From the NCBI GenBank assembly GCA_014281115.1, contig JACONQ010000016.1, forward strand, positions 930,001 through 994,000: a DNA stretch of 64,000 bases, given 5' to 3'. The notes under the pieces were generated by a model that was not told the origin of the DNA, searched no databases, and saw only the letters and a program-made list of their open reading frames with translations. Below are positions 1 to 11,500 of this stretch, one piece after another; within the stretch, counting starts at the first letter, position 1, and each line of letters opens with the position of its first letter. The position numbers and the translations under genes were made by a program. The DNA comes from Laburnicola sp. R22_1 (Eukaryota; Ascomycota; Dothideomycetes; Pleosporales; Didymosphaeriaceae).

Positions 1-427
1 GGGTGCGGGTGAGGGTGCGGGTGCGGTCGTGTGTGCGAGCGGCACGGGGGTTCAGCAGCAGGTGAGGTGAGTGAGAGGGGCCGCGCGCGCGCAATGGGAA
101 TGGGTGGCGGCGGCAGGCGGGCGACGGAGAGGCGGAGAGGGTGAGAGGGTGAGCAGGCGAGGGTGCGCCGTCGAGGGTCGGCGGCGAGGTGCGTCGGCGG
201 TCGTGCCTGCCTGGTTCCGGGTGTCTTTGGCTTCGACTCTCCACGGCCGTCTCCCATCTCCCAACGCGCGCGCAGGCCTGTGCGCTCGGCGTGGCTTGGC
301 GCTGGCGGCTCACTCCACCGCAGCCTCCAGCGTCAAACCCACGCCAACGTCCCTCGCCAGCGCCACGAACCCGCGTCCCCTACCTATACCGCCGCCCGCT
401 CCCCCTCACTGCACAGCCCAACTCGCC

Positions 428-868
428 ATGGCCGTCAAACCCATTACCGGCGTATGTGTTGCCATTGCGTGCCTGCGCGCCTCCTAGAAGCTCCTGTGAC
501 GGGAGGCTAACGGCTACCACGCAGATGCTCCGCCGCACCATAGTGCTCGATCTCTCCGTTGCCATGGGTGCGTGACCTCCACTAGCCTTTGCGCACGCTT
601 CTCCGGCTATTGACGAGCTTCGAAACCGGTGCCCCGCCCTGCAGAGCTGCGCTAACAGCTACGACAGGCCTCGGTCTAGCAGCCGGCTATGGCTGGTGGT
701 ACGGTACGTGAGCGACGAACGGGCGACGCGCATTGCAAAGCACCCAGGAACCATTGGACAACCCATTGACTGATTGGTGAAGGTTACCACGTCCCCGCCG
801 TGCGTCACCGCGATGCTTTCTACCAGAAGATCGAAGACGAGCGAGCCCAGGCCCTCGGCCAGAAATAA
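428..868 (+). CDS. cox9: Cytochrome c oxidase subunit VIIa (COX9-like), 4 exons
   Basis: Small inner-membrane subunit of respiratory complex IV. The exons I read are 428-451, 525-567, 668-703 and 783-868, with introns starting GTATGT, GTGCGT and GTACGT and all ending in AG. Spliced, they give a 62-residue protein starting MAVKPITGMLRR and ending ERAQALGQK. One membrane segment rich in Gly, Ala, Trp and Tyr (around LGLAAGYGWWYGYH) is followed by a charged tail. This matches my knowledge of fungal Cox9: PITG start, basic stretch, single helix with WW, then basic and acidic tail. No exon is long enough to stand out as a reading frame, so the gene is easily missed. The GC-rich first 400 bases are presumably its promoter and 5' leader. 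Splice sites are inferred from the frame and consensus only. Confidence 0.88.
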
Positions 869-1740
869 GCGACCGGTCCCTTCAAGCCAACATTTCCTTT
901 GTGACCAGGTGAAACGAAAGCATAGACGAGCTGCACCTGGGGAACCGATTGTATCATAGCGGGGTGGATCCTCGATCAGCAGACCAGTATCAGACTCAAT
1001 CAAGCATGTACCAGGACTGCCGTGTATCGTTCCAGCTATCGTGATTGGACTTGTGCATGACCCATGCCTTATCCCAGGATATGCAGTACAAAGGTCAAAC
1101 ATAGGAAAACTTATCTTTCTGTGGAGGAGATATTTCCGTGCTATGTCTCTTGACCATCTAACAGGGTCGGAATGTGGTTCTCTGATTCACCTTTTCCAAA
1201 TCCGCAGTCTCTTTCTCTTGGTCATGACCTGTACCGTTCTCAAGATCCATATTTAGCGAGCTTTTGGTTTCTGAAGTGTTGGGCGATAGATAATTCCGAG
1301 CATCTTCCTGCAAGCTGCAATCTATACCACATCCACAGAGAATACAGGTTGTGCATAAGAGGTAGAGGAAGGTACTAGTAGAGGGAGACACAATTCGGCA
1401 ACATTCCCTGGAAGGAAGTTGATCTATCCCAACGGAGAGACCGCACTCGTGCTGTGCCAACACCTCCAGCTGCTTTTTGCAGCCAGACGACGGCTTATAG
1501 CTTCGGTAAACCCCTTTTTGTCGCCACCTTGAAATACGCTTTTCTGTGTCCACAACAGCGGGAGGGATTACAGCTATTATTTGTGATCTTTTTATTAGAC
1601 GAACTCTTAGTTGCAAAAAAAAAAAAAGCTTCGGAAATTCGAAATAGAAGCGAGCGCGTCTCCTCACTCACATCAGATCTGCGCGCTTTGTTGACCTTTA
1701 CCTCAACACCTCCTACAGCTTAGCGCGCTCACAACGTTTA
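869..1740. other. Intergenic stretch without a supported gene
   Basis: Downstream of COX9. A 169-codon open frame on the minus strand (1158-1667) has no recognisable motif or composition. Near the right side there is a run of 14 A (1615-1628). I see nothing else here. Confidence 0.5.
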
Positions 1741-1751
1741 TCAGCCCGGAC

Positions 1752-1803
1752 AATCTTGAAGTAGTGTACGTTCATCAGACCAAACAATCTTGAAGTAGTA
1801 GAA
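1752..1803. repeat. Short direct duplication
   Basis: The word CAATCTTGAAGTAGT occurs twice about 36 bp apart, each time next to related flanks (GCCCGGA and GACCAAA). It is a small local tandem duplication with no known role. Confidence 0.5.
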
Positions 1804-1860
1804 GCACACGCGCCCGTCTCCCACGACAGGCTTGCACCTTCTGCAGTTTCTTCTGAACGT

Positions 1861-3130
1861 TTGCTGCTATCTAAGGTACTCGACGGGGCCACGACGCTGT
1901 CATACCACCTTCGAGGTACATTCACAGGGATCCTTGTACCTAAGATCTCTTCCACGTGCGTTCAGAACGACTGGGACCTCGCGCGACATCATGCTCCACT
2001 GCTCAACTCCTATCTTGCTTCTATTGTGCAATGTCCGACTCAACGGAAATTGGAAGACGGCAAGTTTATTGTTTCCTCCTTCCTTGGACGCATGTCTAAT
2101 TCTCTTCTTCTGACAGGAACCTCAAAATTCAACCTTAAATCATACGATGGTCGACATCCAATTAACTATGTCCGACATGGAGGTCCAAGACCTCCAGATA
2201 TGGCATGGTATGAGAATCGAGTAGAGGCAATCGACGACGGCGACAACAGTCCTCTGTTATGCAAGCCGATGAAATGGTCCGTGGAGATTTTTCTCAAAGG
2301 GGTTAAGCTCAACCTAGCAGAATTCCAAGTACTGTTTAAGGCTGCGTTGCCCATTTTCATTAAATTTAGGTTCCATAACCCGAAAAAGAATCTGAAAAAG
2401 TTCAACAGTCTATAGGATATTAAAGAAATCAAGCAAACAATCAAGGATCATCCGCTTATCACGCCGAAAGATACGATACCCCACTACTAGCTTAATCAGT
2501 TTGTTAGATATTTTGTAAAGGAATACGTTATTCCTATTGTTCGCAAACACAAGCATAGATTTAGACCAGAAAGCAAGTGTCTCAACATTATCCTCAATCG
2601 TAGTACTAGAGGCTTAAGGAAGACAGAAGATGCAATAGCAATATACCAACTCAAAAGGACATGGCATTTCCCAGAACCGCACACTATCATCGGCACCTTT
2701 AATAGATAGTACCAATTCCAACACTGCTTAATCGTACTAAGCAGAGGCGGTGGACCTCATGTGACAATAGAGATACCTGACGGTGCTTGAGATGCTGCTT
2801 CATCACAGAACTGTGGACAAAAGACGAATATTAAATCTCTTGCTCTTCGAGGCTAGACGAGTGGAGGAGATTATCGATTTTACGACACAAAGCCCGGGTA
2901 GGGACCCTACCGCACGACCGCCTCGTCCTTCCCCAGAGCATTCTTGGCCTACAACTATGTCTGACAAAATCGAAGATCTGTGGAAGGATTTTGTCGCCAA
3001 GGAGATTTCTATTAGCGGAGAGTCATTCGTCCATGGTCGCGGTCGCAGTGGGTGGTGCGCAAGACAGCAGCGGGATCGGGCTCTCTTTATACAGGCGACA
3101 AGCACCCCAACTTTGTCGCTACCTATATAG
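1861..3130 (+). pseudogene. Decayed coding relic, unrecognised repeated family (copy 1)
   Basis: A coding-like frame starts near 2100 and continues in phase to about 3130. It is cut by stops that look like altered glutamine or tryptophan codons (for example TAG after DTIPHY, before YQFQHC and before DAASSQN). Recognisable natural-looking protein stretches are PDMAWYENRVEAIDD, YVIPIVRKHKHRF, RTWHFPEPHTIIG and SRGGGPHVTIEIPDGA. No indel is needed over several hundred codons, so the damage is by substitution, which fits RIP. A second, inverted relative lies at 5.40-5.58 kb. I do not recognise the family; it could be a transposon-borne protein or a fast-evolving host gene family. Confidence 0.55.
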
Positions 3131-3226
3131 CAAGATAAGTTACTGCTTAACAATAGTTCTGTGAACTATAGTTAAGTCGACCCTAAGCTAGTGTACGCAA
3201 CGGCCTTGCAGGGTGCCAAACGATGA

Positions 3227-3358
3227 GCGCGTTATCAATTTAACCACGTGTATTTAAGATTTTTTTTACTAAGAGCTGGTACACAGAAAAAAAGGTTATA
3301 GCTAGATTTTCTTTTACTATAGTATAGCTGCGGGATACAGCTTTGTTCACAAAAAAAA
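3227..3358. repeat. Dispersed repeat, copy 1 (relative at 37245-37373)
   Basis: About 130 bp, AT-rich, nearly identical to a segment 34 kb away in the same orientation. It starts GCGCGTTATCAA, contains GGTTATAGCTAGATTTTC and TTTACTATAGTATAG, and ends in an A run after TTGTTCAC. Differences are mostly transitions. Copy 2 abuts a pogo-type transposase fragment, so this is probably a transposon piece. Confidence 0.8.
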
Positions 3359-3413
3359 TAGCGGAGAGTCAGAGCGTCTCCTAGTTAAACCATACGGAAG
3401 ATCAGACACTCCC

Positions 3414-4567
3414 TTGTGTATAATCTTACACTGGCCGACCTACAGCATGGACTGTCCAGAATATGGAACCATTTACGATTTGTCAAACCCGTGCATTCGA
3501 CTGCTAAATGAGATTATCAAACTGCGGGACGACGTGTTTCTTCTCGACACATTCCACCGACGCTATCCACTCCCTACCAACAACACGCAAAAGAAACCGT
3601 ATATGCTTTAATACTCAGTCAAGCTATGGAATCTGCACAGGACGTTCGCGCAGGACGTTCTCCGTACGATCAATCCGAAGGTAATATTGTGCCTTGGTGA
3701 AACACCCGCTGCGACTTTCAAGTCCGAAAATCCTCTCATGCGCTATCTACCAACGCGACTCCAATAAACGGAGCAACATCCATGAAGTCTCACTCAATTG
3801 GAATTCACGAGGAGAAGGAGATGAAGCGACTGGTTGTGTTCTCCCACCATCCACAGAGTCTCTTCCATGCGGCCAAGCGTTTCTCGTGGGCCAATCCGTT
3901 AATCACTGTGGGATTATATCGACTTGCAGCGATGTTGGCATTTGGGACAGTACCAAGTCTCTCTGCGAATTTCTGGGAGGGTTTGATTAAGTTAGATGCC
4001 CGAAGGGATAAAGTACAGCTCCTACCGGAAGAACCTTCACCAGATGAAGAGTCTAACACAGGAGATGTGACCATCTCGCAGAGGCTTCCGTCTATCCTAC
4101 CCCCTGCTGGTTTCCCATATGTTGGAAAACAGAAGGAGTTATGGGACATGGTGGCGTCACGTCTTCCGCTCCTTTCCCCCCAGTTATCCAACACTGCAGA
4201 CCTAATACACAATGTACCTGCATCTCGGCTTCAGAAGGAAGCATTCCAGAAAGCACTACAACGTGTTGGGATTCTCCTCTCAACGACCGTGGAAGACTAG
4301 AGTCATCTCCTCTTTATCGAGGACATCATCCCAGCTAAGAACACCGCAGCTAAGGGAGGCGAATCTACACTAGTGAAAGCACGAGCGGGCAAAGATCCTA
4401 TTGCAGGTCTCATTTTCAACCTCTGTCCAAGGATCGTCCAATCAAAGTTTCGAGAGATAATGATTGAGGTATACACGGAAATCGATCCTGAATATAGGGA
4501 AGACCTTGAGCTTGCATTCACAGGAAGAATGAAGGGAAGAGCAGTGGTTCAGCGACTGCGAGGCTGA
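3414..4567 (+). pseudogene. Decayed coding relic with glycosylase-like motifs (unrecognised)
   Basis: Three frame segments can be read in order. From 3414 to about 3760 the frame includes KVILCLGETPAATF. After a frameshift near 3755, 3782-4300 includes VVFSHHPQSLFHAAKRF followed by NPLITVGLYRLAAML. After an in-frame TAG at 4298-4300 the same frame goes on to 4567. The pattern of a hydrophobic strand ending in LGETPA and a later HHPQSLF resembles the strand and HPSPL-type motifs of uracil-DNA glycosylase-fold proteins. That is only a motif impression. A partial second copy of the HHP-to-LYRLA segment follows at 4.58-4.70 kb. The copy is disabled. Confidence 0.5.
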
Positions 4568-4572
4568 AAAGA

Positions 4573-4700
4573 GATATCACCCACCATCCACATAGCCTCT
4601 TCTATACCACCAACAACTCCTCGTGGACTAATCTGTTGATCACTATCAGTTTATACCGACTTGCAGTGCTGATGGCATTCGAAACACAAGGTAATAAATG
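4573..4700 (+). pseudogene. Partial tandem second copy of the HHP...LYRLA segment
   Basis: In one frame the sequence reads HHPHSLFYTTNNSSWTNLL followed by ITISLYRLAVLMAF. This clearly parallels the segment near 3.84-3.95 kb (HHPQSLF ... NPLITVGLYRLAAMLAF). It points to a local duplication or to a second, more divergent family member of which only this part survives. Confidence 0.6.
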
Positions 4701-5100
4701 CTACTCCTTTTTAGCGAAGAGCGCGCATAGCAAGTCGAAAATCTTTATAAATCTTCATATGCAACGTTTCGTTTGCTTAAAGGGGGTTCAGATATCAGAG
4801 AGTCCGACCGTCCTCGGTCTGACCTCGTAGGAACGTCGCACCGAACAATTTTTTTTGTTGAAAGTGATACCTTTACTTGGGAAAATGTCTGGGACGTCAC
4901 AGAGACGTCTTCGAGTTCAATGGTTCTGGTACATTCGTTATTTATGTGTACGGCGAATTTTGGGACGTCGCCACTCGATTTCAATATCACTATCATCTTT
5001 ATCCTGGCTGTACGACCGAGTGTCTCTTTTGAGATGCGGATTGTCTTGCTTTGTCGAAGCCTGAACACCATGCTGTTGAAGCTTAGGAGCTGACCCGATC

Positions 5101-5336
5101 CTTACATAAATGACATACGTTCTGCGGGTTCTGCGGAAGAAGATCGCGGCGCGGAGTGGATATTTCCTCCTAATATTGACTTAGATGGCAATCTAGAACA
5201 TTTAGCAACTATGCTATGCTTTCCAGAATTTAAAATTCCCTTTGACAACTTTGGTCTATGCTCAAGTTCGAGCATACAGCTGTTCGGCAGAAGTTTGAGT
5301 ACATTCTTGGCCATCGTATCACCTAGACTGGAATAG
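5101..5336 (+). pseudogene. Short coding-like relic
   Basis: A plus-strand frame without a start codon runs about 78 codons to a TAG at 5334-5336. It has protein-like composition (DRGAEWIFPPNIDLDG, FPEFKIPFDNFGLC). No family is recognised. It may belong to the same decayed locus as its neighbours. Confidence 0.35.
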
Positions 5337-5374
5337 CACAAGGTACTAACACCTTAGGTCTATTACTGTATTAA

Positions 5375-5580
5375 AGCTTGATACGAATAAGTATATTCTG
5401 TACGTGTACAGCAGCTGGAGCCCTGCTGGATTGGGCTTACAGCCCTCTACAAAAGCTTCTAGGAAAGCCTCTGTTGTCCATTTTATTAGTAACTGTTCTG
5501 AGGGGCGCTTGTTGGCACCGCCTATGTCGATTGTCGCACCTCGATTTTTGTATCATGCCATATCCGGAGGTCTAAGACCT
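5375..5580 (-). pseudogene. Decayed coding relic, inverted second copy of the 2.2-kb family
   Basis: On the minus strand a frame reads PDMA, stop, YKNRGATIDIGGANKRP, then IKWTTEAFLEAFVEGCKPNP. It parallels PDMAWYENRVEAIDD and WSVEIFLKGVKLN of the plus-strand copy near 2.2 kb. The stop sits where the other copy has tryptophan (TGG to TGA). DNA similarity is also visible around the palindromic GAGGTC...GACCTC word that starts both copies. Confidence 0.6.
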
Positions 5581-5604
5581 CTCTAAGACCTCTCTAAGAC
5601 CTCT
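5570..5604. repeat. Short tandem repeat TAAGACCTCTC
   Basis: Three imperfect copies of an 11-bp unit directly follow the inverted relic. Confidence 0.7.
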
Positions 5605-8525
5605 ATACCTGGCATAATCAATTGTATGGTAAGCACTTAGTTGACTAACGAGAAATTCTTGATATTCCTGTCTAGATGAAATCACTGGATGCTGATCTGG
5701 AGGGAAGAGACAGAATTCATCGTCTACTAGTTATTGTGACAGAAAATGAATAGTACCGAAAGGAAGAGTTGATCTCGCGTGCGCTTCTGGTTTAACATGT
5801 TCTGAAACTCTAGAGCATCGAGTGACCACAGCGGCGACTAACAGAAGATGCTGAATGCAGGTGTAAGAAACTTCGGTACACGCACAGCTTCATGCAGGTC
5901 GAGTTGAGGAGCACGCGCGTGTCTTTATGTTCGAACGTACCTGGAACTGGGGCACGTTGTCTGACAGCGGCGGCGACTAACAGGAGAGATGGAAATGAGA
6001 TCCAAGTCTGATAAGCGCGCAGCTGTGTAAAGCGGACTTCGCGTGCGCTCGTCATCCACATGCAGCGTGCTCTGCCCAGGTGTTAGGTGAAGTGAGGGAC
6101 GTCTAGCCACTCGAGACTTCCCTAAGCCTAGAAGAGCGGTAAAATAGAGAGCAAGAAAGTCTAATTGTTCCTTTATAGGTTTTGATTTATTTTTGGTAGG
6201 AGCTTAGTAGAACTAGGCTCGCATTAAAAACATTTTGTATGTACTTATATAGACTTGTGTGGATAAGTGCCAGAAGGATGCTGATGTTGGTCTGGAGGGC
6301 TACGATTGGTTGATCGGAGCTTATCCAAGTAGTCTTGCTGTGAATATTGTTACCCAGGTATTTATTTGGCCGGAGTATGTGGCAGTCTTCTGGCGCATAG
6401 ATATTGTAGGGTCAAACAGTGCAGACAGATGGACTTTGGATGTTGAAGCTTCACAGCGACGGCATCTGATTTCGACACTTGGAGCCCCCGAGGTCTTCAC
6501 TGCCATTCAGCTCGTTGGGATTCAATAACTCGTTTGTGCTACCTTCAAGGTAGTGCTGTTGATTATCTCGGTCTGATGACCAAAGCGGGCATGTTCCTTG
6601 TCCCGCTCCCTAGACAAGGTGTTTCTAGATCCATCCCTAGCGCGTGGAACCCGAGGGACCACACTGCACCAGCGAACCCATCCCGGTGTCTGGCAGCAGT
6701 TGAGAGCGTGTCGCATTGCAGTACACCAGTTGGATGCTGGATGCGATTTGTACTGCTCCCCTCGAGCCAGCGTGCCAAGTGAGAAAGGGGGATGCTGAAC
6801 TTCTTCACACTGCACGATTATCCTTGCACGGTGTGGATACGGTCAGCGGAAGCGGAAGCGGCGCCCCATGTTTGAATGAAGACAGGCACAGGAGCCGCGC
6901 TAGAGCAGATCATGCAGGGAACACGGCTAAGGTCCTGGTGATCGACAAGATTCAAGCGACAGCAAACGCCAGCAGGTGAGAGGCGGCATGGGAGAGTTCG
7001 CAGGCCAAACGGCAGTATCTGTGCGACGAAAATAAGGACGAGGAAATGCGAAAGTAGAGAGTGCGACAGTCGAGGTGGCGTTCGCCGAGGCCTGGTGGTT
7101 TTTGACGGCCCCCGCAGGCAGCTTCCTTGCGGATGGTGTGGCCTAGTCGAACGGTCGAATCCAACACCATGGCCAAAGCTGTTTAGAGGAAGTCGCGCGA
7201 AGGAAGAGAGCAGGGCACGGCTCCTTGGTTTGGACGGTGGACAGGCGTTGCCCTCAAGATGCCTACCGGTATGTACGTCCCAGGCCGCCAGGTGGTGCTC
7301 GGCGACGGTGCGCGAGGGCCGTGGTTGGCACCGGACTTGGGTTTGGAGCTGGCGGATGACGCCTATTTTCAAGGGCCGTGGGCACCGCAGGCACATTGGG
7401 TAGCGGCAGTAGGAGAAGGCTTGACGGCGCCTGCGGGCGACACGACACTGGCCTTCTCGAGTGTGTGTCGCTTTGTGCAGCCATGACTTTCCAGTGTTCG
7501 ACGAGACGCATGCGGCTCGGCATTGACTGGAGGTGAAACCTGGAGTGGCCCCGCCAGCATCAAAGGCACCGGCGCCGGCAGAGGGCGTCTGGGATGGGAG
7601 GGAGAAGCGTGTCTGTCCATGGTCCGACTCCAAGGGAACATACGTGACAGCGGCATCGAGGGCGCACGTCAGGGAACGAGCGAAGGTGAAGGTTCCATGG
7701 TTGACGATACCTCGCCCGGGGTTAGGTAGTGATGGCGCACCACCATGCGTGTCGATTGCCCAGGTCCGCCCACTCCTCATTCACACCGGGCCCCCAAAGA
7801 AGCGCGCTGCAGTAACCGTCGCTCTCTTTCTCTCTCACCACGCACTGCCACCGCGCGTCTCCTCTTCTGCGGGAAATAACGACGCGCACCCCGTTTGTTG
7901 CTTGAGGCGGCACCACGTCCTTTGGCGCTACAGAGCAGCGCTGATCCTGGTCTCTGTCTCCACTGCACGGCTTCCTTCCCTGTGTCCCTCGCGCCATCTC
8001 CAACTCAGCGTCGTTCCAGCACACACACACTCTCTCTCTCTCCCACCCTCGTCCTCAGCCTCCTGCCACGACGCACTGCACCCCGCACTGTGTTCGTTTC
8101 GCCGTCCCAGGAGTCGCACCGCCCGCCAACACGCTCTCCGCCTCCGCCTCGAGCCCTCTGCACCGAGAGCCTCGCTCCAGCCCTGGGACCCTCGCCGTCC
8201 GTCGCGCCCACGCCTCTCCTCACGCCTCACTCACTCACCCACGCGGATGTTGCGGGCACAGTAACCACCGCCCACGCCAGAGCCTTCCAAACATCGCCAC
8301 CTTTGTCGACAGCAGCCTACCACATTACGCCGGAACCGTTCCCGACAGTCTAACCCGGACCTCTCCCACCGGCCGGCCCCACGACCCTTCTCCTCTTACC
8401 ATTGCACCTCCGGCTCCGCGACTTTTCAGTGCATCGCGTCTCTGCATGATCGAAGACTCCCACAGCGCCACGCTGTGTTGCGTCGCCCGCTGTTGACCTG
8501 CCGCGCCCGCGGCCTCCATTCGACA
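5605..8525. other. Long upstream region of Med15, no supported gene
   Basis: Several open frames exist on both strands. The longest is 320 codons on the minus strand, 6818-7780; its composition is that of random GC-rich sequence and it shows no domain. Near 5.82 and 5.96 kb two imperfect copies of a GCGGCGACTAACAG-type word occur. The last 500 bases before the Med15 ATG are pyrimidine-rich and probably the promoter and 5' leader. Confidence 0.5.
8021..8060 (+). promoter_or_regulatory. Pyrimidine-rich CA/CT tract upstream of Med15
   Basis: A CACACACACTCTCTCTCTCTC run about 500 bp before the Med15 ATG lies in a long C/T-rich stretch. Such tracts are common in promoters and 5' leaders of filamentous fungi. 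The role here is inferred from position only. Confidence 0.4.
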
Positions 8526-11500
8526 ATGAACAACCCCAATTTCCCCAACATGATGGCTGCGAATGCTGCCAACCGCGGTAGCCAGATACAGCATCATTTG
8601 ATGAAGCATTACCGCGCCGCACAAGAGAAGGCACAACCCGGCTGGCAGCAAACGGTCAACGCCGAAGAGCGGGCTGGGCTCGCCATTCAGTTCTTCACGT
8701 CATATCGATTGCTGAAGCCCGACCTGAGTGAGAACGACTCACTCCGCAGCGCCATATCCCTCGAGAATCAGGTATTCATGCAGTCGTCATCACAGGAGCA
8801 ATACCACACCACCATCCGAGCGAAACTCTATACCATGCAAGGCATTCGTCAGCAGCAACTGCAAGGCATGCAGCAAAACCCAAACAATTCCATGAACGCC
8901 ATGAACGCTGCGCAAATGGGCATGATGGGCCAGGCAAACTCCCAGGGTCCGCGCCAAAACACCCCACAGCAGATGGCCCAGAGCGGCTTCCCCAACCCCC
9001 AGTTACGTCAGCAAATGCAAGTGTCCGCTATTCCCATGTCGCAAAGCCAATCCGCTATGGGGCCAAGCAGCGGCAACGCAGGCGCGGCCCAGACTCCGAA
9101 CAACCAGCCCAGCATTCAGCAAGGCCAGCAACCTCCACAGCAACCGAACGTTATCATCAATCGACTGACACATCGTTTGATGGAGAGCGCACGACCCGAA
9201 GTGCGACAGCAGTTCCAGCAGGAAGTCACCGCATGGCCCGAGGATAAGAAACAACAGCTTCTGAGCAGGGGTGTCAATCCCCTCTTTTTCAGGTTTCGCC
9301 AGCAGGCGGAACAGATGCTCAAGAGCGGAAAATTCAACCCACAACAGCTGGCACTTCTGCAAGGACCGATCCAACCGGGACAAATGGGCGGAGGTATGCA
9401 GCAGGGGCAAGTGCCAAATCAACAAATCAACGCGAACCAACGCCAGCCAAATCAGGATTTTGACTTCAACGCCCTTGCGAATCAGCAAAGTGAAGCAATA
9501 CGGGTTCAAGATCAAGGGCAAACAGTCGTTCCTGCCAGTAACAACACCGCCCCCGGTGCCCAGATGGCCAACTTCCCACCTGGACAGCCGCAGAATGTTG
9601 CCGTGGCCCAGCGCCAAGCTGGACAAGCAGCTGCGTTCCAGAACCTCAACCCCAACCTGCAGCGTCAGGCGGAAGCGCGCGCTCGCCAGCAGATGCAGCA
9701 GCAACAGCAACAACGAAGTGCCGCTAATGTACATCAAGGCCAACCTGGTGGCCTCAACTTCCCGCCAGGTACCCCGACCCCGAACGGGATGTCAATGCTC
9801 AACCGTCCTATGGTGACCCCTGCTCAACCGAATCCGCCTACCCCTCAGCAACGTCCCCAAGCCCATGTTCCGGTAATGACTCCCCAGAATCAAGGCCAGG
9901 CCGATCCGCAGCTTACCCAGCTCATGCGAGAGGCCCAACAAAGGGCTCAGCAGGCCGCTGGCGTACAAGGCCAGCCTTTGAGTGAGCAAACGCGCATGCA
10001 GATGATACCCGCAGAGTTAGACCCAATGGTGAAGCAGCAGCTGCTCAAGGTCCCCGAAAACCAATTCCGCCACATTCTCAATTCGTACATGGTCAATTAT
10101 CGTCGAAACAACATGATGCAGAATGGCGGATTTCCCCAGGGCCAACCTCAACCCGGTCAACCGGGTATGATGATGAACCATGGCCAAAATCCGTCTATGG
10201 GAACCACGGCCAATGGTCTGATGAATGGTCCCAATATGGGTAACATGCGCCCTGGGGGGCTGGGACAGCCTATGCCAGGCGGCATGGGCGGACAGCAGAT
10301 GCCTATGGGGCAGCGCCCGGGAATTGCCCCGCAACAGGCACGCCTGTTCCAAGCCCAGCAGACGCTGCAACAAAACCCAGGCATCATCGCGATGACCGAT
10401 ACCAGACCGTTTCCTCCGAGCGCTTTGAACAATCAAATTCGACAGACTCTGCCCCTTGACATTAAGACTTGGGCACAACTCAAACAATGGGCGGGCCAAA
10501 ACCCAAATCTCGCTCCTGGCGTTGATAATCAAAGGCTTTTGCTTTTGCAGGTGTTGCATTTTCAGGATCTGATGAAGCAACAGCAACAGCAACAGAACGG
10601 CATGCAGGGACAGCGGCCTCCGCAACCACCGAACAACATGGGTGGTATTGCACCTCCTGCTCAGATGACGCCTGGTTCCATCCCTGCTCGGACACCACAG
10701 CCACAGCCTAACATGCCAAACCTGGGCCCGATACAAGTCACTCCTCAGGAAATTCAAGCTTGGCGCCAGAGGCTTCCTCCACACCAATCTGTTGCTACTG
10801 ACGAGCAGCTTCGCAACTTCATTATGAATCAGAAGCTCAATGCTAGGCGGCAGCAGCAGGCGCAGATGCTCACCAACATGCAAGCCCAGCAGCGAAACCA
10901 GGGCCAACAACCGCAGACCGCGATGCCTGGCCAAGCGCAACCAGCAATACGTCCGCCCTCAGCGCAGAATCAAACAGCGCAAGCTACACCGCAGGCCAAA
11001 CCAGCTGTCCAGCCACCTCAGCCCCTTCAATCAACTCCTCAGAACAATGCGAACAAGAACTTGAAACGACCAAACGAAGATGCTGCTGAAGTTGGCGCAG
11101 AAGGCCAACTGTCTAATGCAGCTCCTCAGGCGCCTGCCATGGTGGCGTCGCGATCACAGCAAGGTCTCAACCTTACCCAAGAGCAGATGTCCAAATTTGG
11201 AACGCAGCAGCAAGCGCAGATGCGTGCCAATTTGATGAAAGCCCAGGATGCCTCAAACAAGCAGGCGCAACAGCCCCGTCTACCGAGTCAAGAAGAGCTC
11301 ACCGCGAAGTTGAAAGATCCTGAGAGGGAAAGGAAGTTCAGGCTCATGATCCAACAGGAGGAGGGCAAACTGCCCAAGAGTCAAGTTGTACAGGTTGCAA
11401 ATGACGTGCGCGCCCAACTCCAGCAAACAATCAAGGAGAAACTGTCGCATATCAAGAAGGTTGAACAAGCATTGCGCATCTTCCTAATTTCTTACGAGGG

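Noticed and set aside
1..40. GGGTGCGGGTGAGGGTGCGG at the window start as telomeric repeat
   Set aside because: Not TTAGGG-type and directly upstream of COX9; simple GC-rich promoter sequence.
1158..1667. 169-codon minus-strand frame downstream of COX9
   Set aside because: No recognisable domain, unusual Ser/Cys/Leu composition, crosses a poly-A/T run.
2140..5600. The inverted 2.2-kb and 5.5-kb segments as terminal repeats of one large element
   Set aside because: The similarity is at protein level and partial, ends are ragged and no target duplication was found; two relic copies in opposite orientation explain it better.
6818..7780. 320-codon open frame on the minus strand upstream of Med15
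   Set aside because: Arg/Ser/Pro-rich as expected from a GC-rich random frame, no domain, overlaps other equally long frames and lies in the promoter region.
9003..9743. 246-codon minus-strand frame inside Med15, Leu-rich
   Set aside because: Antisense of the Gln-rich coding stretch (CAG/CAA read as CTG/TTG gives Leu); a composition artefact.
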